A stretch of DNA of 9,271 bases from CBFGTA01 sp965651595 (GTDB lineage: Bacteria; Actinomycetota; Actinomycetes; S36-B12; UBA10799). Under the pieces are notes generated by a model. That model made no database searches, had not been told where the DNA came from, and saw only the letters and a program-made list of their open reading frames with translations. Positions 1-6,886 of the stretch are shown piece by piece. The stretch spans positions 1-9,271 of the forward strand of contig CBFGTA010000090.1 of assembly GCA_965651595.1 (NCBI GenBank), written 5' to 3'. How positions within the stretch are numbered: position 1 is the stretch's first letter; the number at the start of each line of letters is the position of its first letter. The translations under genes and the position numbers were made by a program.

Positions 1-30
1 GAGGAGATCGGACCCCGATGACATTGATTC

Positions 31-46
31 GGACACGTAATGTCCG
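31..46 (+). repeat. GGACA-N4-ATGTCCG motif, left copy
   Basis: The 16-bp site GGACACGTAATGTCCG is an interrupted palindrome (GGACA / TGTCC arms). It matches the site at 4068-4083 in 12 of 16 positions, in the same orientation, with all differences confined to four central bases. The two copies bracket the tetR-hydrolase-ABC module. Conserved arms with a variable centre are what a recombinase core site or an operator would look like. No protein is shown to bind it. Confidence 0.45.
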
Positions 47-147
47 CACATTTGGCGCAGAAGGTGCTACCGCTGGAGTCCGGGCGAACTGGTCAGAGTG
101 GGCGGTGGGGGCCTTTGAAAGAGGGTCGCCCCACCCCCGTGTCGGAG

Positions 148-184
148 GGCGACCGAAAACGTCCGCATGCTGGTTTCGGTCGCC
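148..184. repeat. Perfect 11-bp inverted repeat (stem-loop)
   Basis: GGCGACCGAAA (148-158) and TTTCGGTCGCC (174-184) are exact reverse complements around a 15-base spacer. The left arm plus spacer also contains GGCGAC-CGA-AAACGTCCG (148-165), which recurs in inverted orientation without the central CGA at 4007-4021, near the recombinase genes. No T-tract follows, so a simple terminator is unlikely. A recombinase- or replication-protein binding structure is the alternative. Confidence 0.6.
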
Positions 185-289
185 AATAGGTTTCGGACAC
201 GTTTTTGGGCGCCGCACTCCCTCAGGGCCATAGCCCCTAGATAGGGCACTTCGGGTGCGGCGAGAATCCCTCGATTTCGGACCGTTCGG

Positions 290-304
290 GTTCGCCGGGC
301 GAAC
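290..304 (-). terminator. Weak hairpin downstream of tetR
   Basis: GTTCGC (290-295) and GCGAAC (299-304) form a perfect 6-bp stem with a 3-base loop, 14 bases beyond the end of the tetR-like gene. No run of T follows on the minus strand, so an intrinsic terminator role is only possible. Many actinobacterial terminators lack a U-tract, which keeps the option open. Confidence 0.3.
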
Positions 305-318
305 TATGAGGGCATTTG

Positions 319-927
319 TCAGCTGGTCGCTCGCGGCGCAAATAGGCGGTCGAGTTGGTGATCAAGAATTGCGAGCGCTTGATCGCATGACATGACACCG
401 ATTAGCACTGGGCCGATGAGTCCCTGAGTCGCGTAGAACAGGGCGGCTGCCTCTGTTTCGACATCTACGCCAGCTGTTAGGTCTCCGTCAGCGTCGGCTG
501 AGGTCAGGATTTGTTGCACGAGGGCACAGAGTTGGGAGTAGCCATCGGCGAGTATGCGCCGGTACTGCGGAATGGCCGGTGCCACTGAAAAGAATGCGAC
601 GTTGACCGTTGCCTCTTGGCAGCCCTGTTCGGTTGTGGGCAGCAGGACGCGCAGAACCGTGCGCAGGTAGTCGCGAGTGGACGGGTTCTTCAGTTCGGCA
701 AGCTCGGAAGTGAAACGTAACCCGGCGCGTTCGCGCATGTAGCCGAGGGCAAATAGAAGCATCTCGTCTTTGGTGCCGAAGTAGTGCTGAACCGAGCCCA
801 TTGATACTCCGGCTTCTTGCGCGACGTCACGCAAGCTGACGCCTGCCATCCCACGAGAACCAATTACGGCGAAGACAGCTTCAGCGATCTGTCGCTTGCG
901 GACCTCGTGGTCGACAACCTTTGGCAT
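319..927 (-). CDS. TetR/AcrR-family transcriptional regulator
   Basis: This encodes a 202-residue one-component repressor-type regulator, the usual TetR length. The N-terminal DNA-binding domain has the family signature at about residues 28-55, with a helix-turn-helix reading VSLRDVAQEAGVSMGSVQHYF followed by the canonical F..K..ML segment. The remainder is a helical C-terminal ligand-binding and dimerisation domain of the BetI/TetR_C type. I chose the ATG at 927 because a strong AAGGAGG precedes it by 7 bases and because it begins right at the HTH domain; the open frame continues 37 codons further upstream into the promoter region. It diverges from the hydrolase-ABC operon, and the shared intergenic DNA holds two matching palindromes, so it most likely represses that operon and perhaps itself. 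The inducer is unknown; a hydrophobic drug or antibiotic is inferred from the neighbours. Confidence 0.9.
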   Translation of the reverse strand: MPKVVDHEVRKRQIAEAVFAVIGSRGMAGVSLRDVAQEAGVSMGSVQHYFGTKDEMLLFALGYMRERAGLRFTSELAELKNPSTRDYLRTVLRVLLPTTEQGCQEATVNVAFFSVAPAIPQYRRILADGYSQLCALVQQILTSADADGDLTAGVDVETEAAALFYATQGLIGPVLIGVMSCDQALAILDHQLDRLFAPRATS

Positions 928-958
928 GTGAGGGCCTCCTTCACGTCCAGGTCTTCCT

Positions 959-972
959 AATGCGAGTGCATT
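959..972. promoter_or_regulatory. Candidate TetR operator O1
   Basis: AATGC-GAGT-GCATT is an interrupted palindrome in the tetR/hydrolase intergenic region. ATGCGAGTGCATTG (960-973) matches the second site (1001-1014) in 12 of 14 positions, with centres 41 bp apart, about four helical turns. It abuts the proposed -35 box of the hydrolase promoter. Two similarly spaced palindromes between a TetR gene and its divergent target are typical operators. Confidence 0.6.
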
Positions 973-999
973 GCCAAGAAAGGGTCCGGCTGATATTGT
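971..999 (+). promoter_or_regulatory. Candidate promoter of the hydrolase-ABC operon
   Basis: TTGCCA (971-976) and TATTGT (994-999) are separated by 17 bases, which fits a primary-sigma promoter with start near 1006 and a short leader. O1 touches the -35 box and O2 lies immediately after the -10 box over the expected start point, so occupancy by the TetR regulator would block initiation. This is predicted from spacing and sequence only. Confidence 0.5.
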
Positions 1000-1013
1000 C
1001 ATGCGAACGCATT
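1000..1013. promoter_or_regulatory. Candidate TetR operator O2
   Basis: ATGCG-AA-CGCAT (1001-1012) is a palindrome with perfect 5-bp arms, near-identical to O1. It overlaps the predicted transcription start and lies just ahead of the ribosome binding site of the hydrolase gene. Confidence 0.6.
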
Positions 1014-1028
1014 GTATAAGGAAGGTTG

Positions 1029-1931
1029 ATGATGGCACCAGTTACGAACTATGCCCGCAACGGCGATGTCGAGATCGCGTATGAGACGTTCGGCGATCCA
1101 AGTGGTGATCCATTGCTGATGTTCATGGGGCTGGACTTCCAGATGCTGTGGTGGCCCGATGAGCTTTGCCAAGAGTTGGCTGACAGAGGTTTCCTTGTAG
1201 CCCGCTTCGACAATCGCGATACTGGCTTGTCCACGCACTTCTCATCCGCGCGGAAGGAAAACGCTCTGCGCGCTCAGCTCGGTTTGAGTAAGCCCGCCTA
1301 CACCGCGTCGGACATGATCGATGACGCGATCGCAGTTATGGATGCTCTTGGGTGGACGAAGGCGAACATCTTGGGTGGGTCAATGGGAGCAGCCTTGGCG
1401 CAGGGATTGGTATTGCTGCGTCCGGAACGCGCAAAGTCCCTGATCAGCATAATGGGCATGCCCGCCACAGTTTCATCGGTTGGCAGCCTCAAGTACATCC
1501 ACATGGGAATCCTCACGAAACTCATGAAGATCAAGCCCGCGCAGGACCGTGACGGCGAAATCGAAATGCTGACATCGATCTATCGATTGATCGCATCGCC
1601 GGGCTACCCGTTCCCTGAGAAGTGGGCGCGAAATGTAGCTGGCAGATGTTACGACCGATCGCCGCGCGACCCGCAATCCACTCAGCGCCAACTGTCAGCC
1701 ACGCGTGCTCAGAAGTATCCGCCGCTTTCCACCATCGGCGTTCCTGCCTTAGTGATCTCTGGTGAGGCCGATCCCATCATCAAGCTGAAGGCCGGACGCG
1801 ACACCGCCGCACAAATTTTCGGAGCGAAGTTCGTGTCCTACCCAGGCATGGGTCACAACGTTCCACAGGAGTTGTGGCCGCAAATAGTTGCCGAGATCTG
1901 CGACGTCGCAGCCTCAGCAGCCGAGCGATAG
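1029..1931 (+). CDS. Alpha/beta-hydrolase (esterase, RdmC-like)
   Basis: This encodes a roughly 300-residue alpha/beta-fold hydrolase. Counting from ATG 1029, the nucleophile elbow GGSMGA places Ser118, the acid is Asp248 in VISGEADP, and the base is His276 in YPGMGHNVP, so the catalytic triad is complete. The N-terminal block (ETFGDPSGDPLL, MGL, WPDELCQELADRG, RFDNRDTGLST) resembles the branch containing aclacinomycin methylesterase RdmC, but the substrate cannot be named from this. No signal peptide is visible, so it is probably cytoplasmic. AAGGAAGG (1018-1025) is the ribosome binding site; TTG 1026, ATG 1029 and ATG 1032 are all possible starts and differ by one codon each. It is first in an operon, with the ABC ATPase gene 56 bases downstream. 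With a DrrAB-type exporter, an inferred role is modification or detoxification of an ester-bearing hydrophobic compound. Confidence 0.88.
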   Translation: MMAPVTNYARNGDVEIAYETFGDPSGDPLLMFMGLDFQMLWWPDELCQELADRGFLVARFDNRDTGLSTHFSSARKENALRAQLGLSKPAYTASDMIDDAIAVMDALGWTKANILGGSMGAALAQGLVLLRPERAKSLISIMGMPATVSSVGSLKYIHMGILTKLMKIKPAQDRDGEIEMLTSIYRLIASPGYPFPEKWARNVAGRCYDRSPRDPQSTQRQLSATRAQKYPPLSTIGVPALVISGEADPIIKLKAGRDTAAQIFGAKFVSYPGMGHNVPQELWPQIVAEICDVAASAAER

Positions 1932-1987
1932 CGGTCATTGATGGTCTACGCCAGGAATATTCAACGTTCAGTTACGGAGGTGCGGCA

Positions 1988-2935
1988 ATGGAGATGGTCA
2001 AACTCTCTGGTGTAACGAAGTCGTTCGGTTCGGTCCGCGCTCTCGATGGCTTGGACCTGTCGGCTGCCAGTGGCACCGTCTGCGCACTGCTCGGCCCAAA
2101 CGGGGCAGGTAAGACCACAGCAATCCGCGTGCTGGCCACTCTCACGCGACCCGATGCTGGGGAGGCCTTCGTCGCCGGGTACAACGTCGTCACCAACCCA
2201 CGCCAGGTCCGCGAGCACATCGGGATGGCAGGACAGCACGCGGCAGTCGACGATGACCTGACTGGTCGAGAGAATCTCGTCATCCTCGGGCGGATGTACC
2301 ACCTAGGTCGCAGGGCTGCTGGCGAGAGAGCCGCCGAGCTACTCGACCAGTTTGATCTTTCGGATGCCGCCGACCGGCTAGTGAAGACATGGTCGGGAGG
2401 AATGCGCCGACGACTGGACCTCGTTGCCAGCCTCGTCGTCAGTCCCTCTGTACTTTTCCTCGACGAGCCCACGACTGGGCTTGACCCACGAAGCCGCAAT
2501 GAGGTGTGGGCCAGTGTGAGTGCCCTGGCAGCTAGTGGCACGACGATCCTCCTGACAACCCAGTACCTCGAAGAAGCCGACCGCCTTGCCGACCAGGTCG
2601 TGATCATCGACAGCGGACATGTCGTCGCACAGGGCACGCCCGAAGCACTCAAGGGCTCCCTCGGAACCCGGATCGACGTTGTTGTTGAACGCAGCGAGCA
2701 CATCGACGCCGCAGCAGCAGTCATGGCCCAGTGGGCCACAACACCACCGGCGATAGATAGTGACGAGCGACGCGTGTCCGCGCAGATTGTCTCCAGCACA
2801 CTCACGTTGCCCGAGGTGGTCCGACAGTTGGAGGCCGCGAACATCGACGCCGAGGACGTCGCCTTCCGCCGCCCCACCCTTGACGAGGTGTTCCTCGACA
2901 GGACAGGCAACGAAGGATCGGAGACAACACCATGA
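1988..2935 (+). CDS. DrrA-type ABC transporter ATP-binding protein
   Basis: This is the nucleotide-binding subunit of an ABC-2 exporter, 315 residues, matching the DrrA (daunorubicin resistance) family. Visible motifs are Walker A GPNGAGKTT (36-44), Q-loop Gln83 in AGQHAAVDDDLTGREN, ABC signature SGGMR (136-140), Walker B VLFLDE (155-160) with D-loop, and the switch segment LLTTQYLEEAD. Gln202 sits in the switch at the usual H-loop position, a substitution I recall as typical of DrrA proteins. The C-terminal RRPTLDEVFL motif is also characteristic. ATG 1988 is preceded by GGAGG (1976-1980) at a spacing of 7; the frame stays open upstream into the hydrolase end but has no better start. Its stop overlaps the permease start in an ATGA tetranucleotide, implying translational coupling. 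It powers export of a hydrophobic substrate at the cytoplasmic membrane. Confidence 0.95.
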   Translation: MEMVKLSGVTKSFGSVRALDGLDLSAASGTVCALLGPNGAGKTTAIRVLATLTRPDAGEAFVAGYNVVTNPRQVREHIGMAGQHAAVDDDLTGRENLVILGRMYHLGRRAAGERAAELLDQFDLSDAADRLVKTWSGGMRRRLDLVASLVVSPSVLFLDEPTTGLDPRSRNEVWASVSALAASGTTILLTTQYLEEADRLADQVVIIDSGHVVAQGTPEALKGSLGTRIDVVVERSEHIDAAAAVMAQWATTPPAIDSDERRVSAQIVSSTLTLPEVVRQLEAANIDAEDVAFRRPTLDEVFLDRTGNEGSETTP

Positions 2936-3768
2936 GTGCGCATGACGCAGTTCAGATGCTGCGAGGCGACCCGCACCCGACGGGCAGCCGGTTGGGGTTG
3001 ACTGAAGCACTGGTCGCCGCAGAGCGGCTCCTAATCAAGGCGCGTCACCAGCCCGCTTCGCTGATCGCAACCGTTGGCGTGCCCGTCGCGATGATTCTAA
3101 TTTTCGGATACATCTTCGGCAGCGCCATCACTGTCCCCGGCGGCACGGACTATCGCGAATACCTCATTCCCGGGCTTTTCGTTTTCGTCGCAGCGAACCT
3201 CATGTCGCCGATGGTCACGATGGCTCAGGACCGGCAGCGCGGCTTCGTCGACCGCCTGCGCACGATGCCGATCACGCGCGCTGCAATCCCAGCAGGACAG
3301 GCAACAGCGACGGCGATCTATGGCCTTTGCAGTTTCCTCCTCATGGCCCTGTGCGGGCTCGCCGTTGGCTGGCGCATCCACGCCGGGGCACTCAACGCCG
3401 TACTGGCATTCGCGCTACTCCTGGCTTTCCTCGTCGCGATGACTTGGGTCGGAATGTACCTGGGGCTAATCATCGGCAACGAAGAAACCGCAGCCCAAGT
3501 CGGAATATTGGTGTTCCCGGTTGCAATGGTCTCGAACATTTTCGTTCCAACATCACAGATGGTGACGTGGCTACAAGTAATCGCAGACTGGAATCCCTTG
3601 AGCGCTCTCTCTACTGCCGTTCGAGAACTATTCGGCAACCCAACCGGACCAACGAACGGTGCCTGGCCATTGGAACACCCAGTCTTGGCATCCCTGCTGT
3701 GGATAGGCGCCTTATTGTTGATTTTTGTTCCGCTATGCACCGCGCGCTACGCACGTCCAGATCGTTGA
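2932..3768 (+). CDS. DrrB-type ABC-2 transporter permease
   Basis: This is the membrane subunit partnering the preceding ATPase, 278 residues. After a cytoplasmic N-terminus of about 40 residues there are six likely membrane segments, near 45-63, 78-97, 120-143, 150-172, 178-196 and 250-268. The loop QDRQRGFVDRLRTMPITR (about 99-116) between segments 2 and 3 is the conserved ABC-2/DrrB coupling element with the RGF..RL..MP pattern. The ATG overlaps the ATPase stop (ATGA), so the two are co-translated. The complex is expected to be a dimer of each subunit in the inner membrane. The substrate is unknown; daunorubicin-like drugs or other hydrophobic molecules such as lipids are both exported by this family. 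It is last in the operon and converges with the recombinase genes downstream. Confidence 0.93.
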   Translation: MSAHDAVQMLRGDPHPTGSRLGLTEALVAAERLLIKARHQPASLIATVGVPVAMILIFGYIFGSAITVPGGTDYREYLIPGLFVFVAANLMSPMVTMAQDRQRGFVDRLRTMPITRAAIPAGQATATAIYGLCSFLLMALCGLAVGWRIHAGALNAVLAFALLLAFLVAMTWVGMYLGLIIGNEETAAQVGILVFPVAMVSNIFVPTSQMVTWLQVIADWNPLSALSTAVRELFGNPTGPTNGAWPLEHPVLASLLWIGALLLIFVPLCTARYARPDR

Positions 3769-3985
3769 GGCTCGACCGCTCCAGCCAGCCTGTTCTCGAT
3801 CCCCATCTCCCCAGACCGAACTGCTTCACCGAGTTCAAGAGCCCAAAGGTCATGGTGTGAAATTTGCTCAACTGTGAGACGCGGGATGTGCCCATGGGTC
3901 GGAACCGTTGGCCCCTCTGACTCAATGGAGTCCCCAACTCGCAGAAGATGCCTGGCTACTACACCCAGACAGGACAGGAAGAGGA
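3747..3985 (-). other. Possible remnant of a minus-strand coding sequence
   Basis: An open frame without a clear start or ribosome binding site ends at TAG 3747-3749, inside the last codons of the permease on the other strand. Its translation contains plausible protein-like segments (LLRVGDSIESEGP, LTVEQISHHDLWALELGEAV, GEMGIENRLAG), but I do not recognise the family. An in-frame TGA bounds it upstream. It may be the 3' end of a decayed gene left by rearrangement, or it may be chance. Support is weak. Confidence 0.2.
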
Positions 3986-4097
3986 GTCTGGCTCAGTGGT
4001 CAGAATCGGACGTTTGTCGCCAGACGTCACCGTCCAGGCGCGAGGACCTTCTGTGTCCGAATTGGATGGACATAGGATGTCCGTTTACAGTTGCCGC
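3769..4097. other. Intergenic spacer between the exporter and recombinase genes
   Basis: About 330 bp separates the convergent permease and tnpC genes. Apart from the weak minus-strand frame at its left end, I see no gene. The right half holds repeat motifs shared with the left flank of the window: CGGACGTTTGTCGCC (4007-4021, the inverted counterpart of 148-165), TGTCCGAATT (4054-4063) and the palindrome at 4068-4083. I did not see a strong terminator with a T-tract. Confidence 0.5.
4068..4083 (+). repeat. GGACA-N4-ATGTCCG motif, right copy
   Basis: GGACAT-AGG-ATGTCC (4068-4082) is a perfect 6-bp-arm palindrome, 15 bases beyond the tnpC stop. With the next G it forms the 16-bp partner of 31-46 (12 of 16 identical, same orientation). 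A further TGTCC at 4054-4058 makes an overlapping 5-bp-arm palindrome with GGACA at 4068-4072. Possible roles are an end or core site for the adjacent recombinases, a hairpin at the 3' end of the tnp transcript, or an unrelated operator. Confidence 0.45.
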
Positions 4098-4697
4098 TCA
4101 CTGACGTGGAACAGTTCGTATCATCTTCTTCAGGCTCGATCGTGCAGCGGTTAGCTCGTCCATTAGTTCGTCGCGACGTAGCTCTGCGGCGGCGGCACGG
4201 TCCAGCGTTGCTGCCAGTTCCGTCTGCAGGGCGGCTATCTGCTGATGTGCGTTGACGAGTTGTTCGGACCATTGCCCGGCAGCGGCATTGTCGAGCGTCG
4301 CACCGAGCGATTCTCGGGCTTTTCGACGGTACCGGTCCCGTTCTGCCCGGAGCTTCTTGATCTGGTCTCGCGCTACCGCAAGCTCGGCTTGCAGTGATGA
4401 GGCGCTGACGCGTTTGACGGCAGGAACGGCGGCTGACTCCACACCCATTTGCTCTTGTTGTGCTATAGCTGTTTCGACAGCTTTCCGCACGTCCGGCTTG
4501 TGGTACAGGAACCAGGTGGAAACTTGCGCGGCACGAGCGACTGCCGTGAACGTCACTTCCTGCCCATTCTGAACCAGCGTCTGGACAGCGTCGAACGCGG
4601 CTTTCGTCTTCTTTGCGCTGTCCGCCGCACGGGAGTCTTTCAGCCGCTGCACTCGCGCGTCTTTCAGGCCGAGTTTACGTTTCGCAGGTCGGCTCAT
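4098..4697 (-). CDS. DUF6262 / TnpC-like transposition accessory protein
   Basis: This encodes 199 residues in the third position of a Tn554-type operon. In that family TnpC is a non-catalytic helper; Tn554 mutants lacking it transpose less efficiently and with altered orientation. Residues about 1-85 are basic and contain a predicted helical DNA-binding segment (VTFTAVARAAQVSTWFLY, HTH-like). Residues about 95-190 are Ala/Arg/Glu/Leu-rich and likely coiled coil (LQAELAVARDQIKKLRAERDRYRRKAR, then LQTELAATLDRAAAAELRRDELMDEL). It is longer than the roughly 125-residue TnpC of Tn554 but typical for actinobacterial DUF6262 proteins. The start at 4697 was chosen because it overlaps the tnpB stop as ATGA and has GGAGAG upstream; the open frame continues far into tnpB but only as a shadow. 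The family assignment rests on context plus architecture. Confidence 0.8.
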   Translation of the reverse strand: MSRPAKRKLGLKDARVQRLKDSRAADSAKKTKAAFDAVQTLVQNGQEVTFTAVARAAQVSTWFLYHKPDVRKAVETAIAQQEQMGVESAAVPAVKRVSASSLQAELAVARDQIKKLRAERDRYRRKARESLGATLDNAAAGQWSEQLVNAHQQIAALQTELAATLDRAAAAELRRDELMDELTAARSSLKKMIRTVPRQ

Positions 4698-6886
4698 TGC
4701 TCTCTCCGCCCGAGCGCGGTGAGCGGAATGAACGCCGCTGCTTGACGGGCCTTCCGCAGCTGCCGGGCAGCTTCTTCCACCGCTTCGCGTTCCTCTTCCG
4801 GCAGTTCCGCGAGTTTGTGCTGCATCAGGTCGGAAACTCCAACGAAGGCACTGATTTCCGAGTTCAGGTTGTCGACGACCCAGTCGGCTGCGTCTGTCGC
4901 GAGCGCGGTCTCCCGGTCGGAGCGCAGCTCGGCGACGTGCTGGTCGATTGCGGGCAGGTAGGACGGGTCTGGACGGTAGAAACTGCAACCGGGGCACTGG
5001 AACCGCAACGGGCAATGTCCACCGCCAGCTGCCACGTTAGAGGGTTCGGAGCAGCCGCCGAACGGGACGGTTACTGTTTCACGTTCATAGGCGACCGGGT
5101 CGTCGAAACCGAGCGGGCTACCGTGCCGGTCGAACACCATCCGCGCGATGGTGTTGATCGCGTCCCGTTTCCGGTCCAACGACACCCGGTAGTAGCCCAT
5201 TGTCGTGTCGACGGAGCGGTGATCCATAAGCTCCTTCAGTACGTCGACCGCTGTTCCGGCGTCGGCGTGACGTTGCGCATACGCGTGCCTGAACCCGTAG
5301 AGCGTGATCTCGCCTTTGTCGTACACGCGCGGCTGCCCGGTCTCGTCTAACCCTTCGTCGAGCAGGTCAGGCAGCATGTCCAGCCATGCTGTGAGCACGT
5401 GCGCCCGGAAGTTCTGTGGGTTCATGTGGGTGCGGCGTCGGCGGTTACGTCCTCCGGGTTGCGGGAACATCCACTGTCCGCATCCGGCGACGGGCGGCAA
5501 GGTTGCCAACACTCGCAGCCACTCCTCGATGATGTCGGCGGTGCTCTGGTTGATCGGTAACCGTCTTCCGTACCGGCGGCGTTTGTGGTTGTCGTACACG
5601 AGAACCGGTTTCCCGTCTGGGTACTCCAAGTAGGTGCGTTTCAGGGAAGCGACTTCGCCGGGGCGTCGTCCGGTGTCGCGCAGCACCTGGTAGTAGACGC
5701 GGTACATGGTGGCGAAGTCGGCAGCGGTCCAGTCACCGTTGGTGTATGCGCTGTGGGTGCCCATCAGGTCAAGGTGCTGGTCCAGCTGTCGAATGATGTG
5801 CTCCGGCACGGCCCGGCCCGGTTCCTCTTCGTCAATCGGAACGTCACGTGGTGTGGCGTGAATCTGCGGATTGATCGCGAACCCGCCGGGGATTTCGTCC
5901 ATCAGACCGGCTTGTCGGCAGTAGTCGATCATTCGCCGCCAGAACCCGAACAGCCCCCGCCGGTACGTGAGTGAGTATTCGACCCCGTCCTCACCGGTTG
6001 CGTTCATGATCGCGTGATGGATCACTGTCATGTCCGCCATCCCGAGCCGGGATGGTGAGTTGCCGTTCGTTCGGCGTGTGAGCGCGTCTGAGGCGAGTTC
6101 GGCAGCCCACACCACCTGACGCAGCTCAATCACTGCTGGGCGGGTGTCGCGCCCGTACTGCTTGACCAGTTCTCGAAGCCACGGCTGCCGAATTTTCGTG
6201 AAATCGACGATCCCGGTAACGGCGGTGTAGGCCCGCCCTCGACCGGCTTTCAGGCCAACCAGGGCGCAGTCCCACACGTCGGGAGCTGTCGGGTCGGAGC
6301 CGTCGAACGCTTGCCGTTGCCGTCGCAGTTCGATTCGCGCGGTGCGAACGAACCCTGCGTTCGCGGCACTTAACGACTCGACGAACTCTTCCTCCAGGTG
6401 GAGCAAGCTCTCGGTGGTGGGCGGCAGTTTCCGTAGGACGGCGCGGACCCGTTCCGGGGACAGAACGATGCCTTCTTCGTCCCGCCGCTGCAGAACCCAC
6501 AGCAGTTCCACCGCGACCGGTGCCGGGGCCTCAGCGAGACTGAAACGCCCCCAGTCCGCATGCCGTGTCGGATGGGGTCGGCGGGCAGCGATGAACTGTT
6601 CGCGAGTCATTTGCGCTCTTACTTTGTTGAACGCTTTACCGCACGGTTCACACAGGCCGTTTTCCGATATCGCCAACGTTGTGCAGCCTGGCACCGGGCA
6701 CGCGTACACTTTGGTGAGCACATTCGCCGGGTCGCCCTGGAATTCCAACTTGTCCGCTTTCCACTCGGCAGTCCGCCAGCCAGGTTTCAGCAGGGACCGC
6801 AAATGTTCGACCCACGGGTCTTCTCCCGGCTCCGGCTGCACCGCCGGAACGGCCCTCAAAGCCCGTACTGCGGTTGTGTTTGTCAT
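4694..6886 (-). CDS. TnpB-like large tyrosine recombinase
   Basis: This is a 730-residue site-specific integrase, the second recombinase of a Tn554-type element. The catalytic domain lies at about 370-590, with Arg408 in TGRRPGE, Lys435 in the NHKRRRYGRRLPI hairpin, Arg533 in YGFRHAYAQ, His556 in LMDHRS and the probable nucleophile Tyr565 in TTMGYY. The first histidine of the H-x-x-R box is Tyr530 here. Two cysteine clusters flank it and could bind zinc: C63-x4-C68-x10-C79-x2-C82 near the N-terminus, and C612, C625, C631, C634 (HCPLRFQCPGCSFYRPD) after the catalytic core, the latter recurring in TnpB-like integrases. A helical tail follows. ATG 6886 overlaps the tnpA stop as ATGA and is preceded by GGAGGGG, so expression is coupled. 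It acts with TnpA to cut and join transposon ends at the target. Confidence 0.92.
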   Translation of the reverse strand: MTNTTAVRALRAVPAVQPEPGEDPWVEHLRSLLKPGWRTAEWKADKLEFQGDPANVLTKVYACPVPGCTTLAISENGLCEPCGKAFNKVRAQMTREQFIAARRPHPTRHADWGRFSLAEAPAPVAVELLWVLQRRDEEGIVLSPERVRAVLRKLPPTTESLLHLEEEFVESLSAANAGFVRTARIELRRQRQAFDGSDPTAPDVWDCALVGLKAGRGRAYTAVTGIVDFTKIRQPWLRELVKQYGRDTRPAVIELRQVVWAAELASDALTRRTNGNSPSRLGMADMTVIHHAIMNATGEDGVEYSLTYRRGLFGFWRRMIDYCRQAGLMDEIPGGFAINPQIHATPRDVPIDEEEPGRAVPEHIIRQLDQHLDLMGTHSAYTNGDWTAADFATMYRVYYQVLRDTGRRPGEVASLKRTYLEYPDGKPVLVYDNHKRRRYGRRLPINQSTADIIEEWLRVLATLPPVAGCGQWMFPQPGGRNRRRRTHMNPQNFRAHVLTAWLDMLPDLLDEGLDETGQPRVYDKGEITLYGFRHAYAQRHADAGTAVDVLKELMDHRSVDTTMGYYRVSLDRKRDAINTIARMVFDRHGSPLGFDDPVAYERETVTVPFGGCSEPSNVAAGGGHCPLRFQCPGCSFYRPDPSYLPAIDQHVAELRSDRETALATDAADWVVDNLNSEISAFVGVSDLMQHKLAELPEEEREAVEEAARQLRKARQAAAFIPLTALGRREQ

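Larger units (their letters stand above)
1..318. other. Gene-free, repeat-rich left flank
   Basis: I see no convincing gene here; the short open frames lack family resemblance and ribosome binding sites. The stretch is dense in CGGAC/GTCCG words (9-13, 30-34, 42-46, 161-165, 194-198, 278-282). It contains the interrupted palindrome GGACA-N5-TGTCC (31-45), an 11-bp direct repeat TTCGGACACGT (28-38 and 192-202), a perfect 11-bp inverted repeat (148-184) and a short hairpin next to the tetR stop (290-304). This organisation suggests recombination or protein-binding sites, such as a resolution or attachment region, rather than coding DNA. The function is inferred only. Confidence 0.5.

Noticed and set aside
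1..318. Small open frames of 60-71 codons on both strands in the left flank
   Set aside because: They overlap the inverted and direct repeats, lack ribosome binding sites and show no protein-like pattern.
928..1038. Longer tetR-like protein starting at 1038
   Set aside because: It would consume the promoter and operators and lacks family similarity; ATG 927 has AAGGAGG and begins at the HTH domain.
1972..2976. Long minus-strand open frame (334 codons) opposite the ABC ATPase gene
   Set aside because: It is antisense to a gene with complete Walker and signature motifs; its translation is Ser/Arg-rich low-complexity sequence without family features, typical of a high-GC shadow frame.
4698..5015. 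N-terminal extension of the tnpC frame to 5015
   Set aside because: The extension overlaps the tnpB catalytic gene and is Arg/Pro-rich; ATG 4697 has a ribosome binding site and the ATGA overlap seen throughout the operon.
4613..5350. Plus-strand open frame (245 codons) inside tnpB/tnpC
   Set aside because: It is antisense to conserved recombinase motifs and spans a gene boundary; no ribosome binding site or domain is recognisable.
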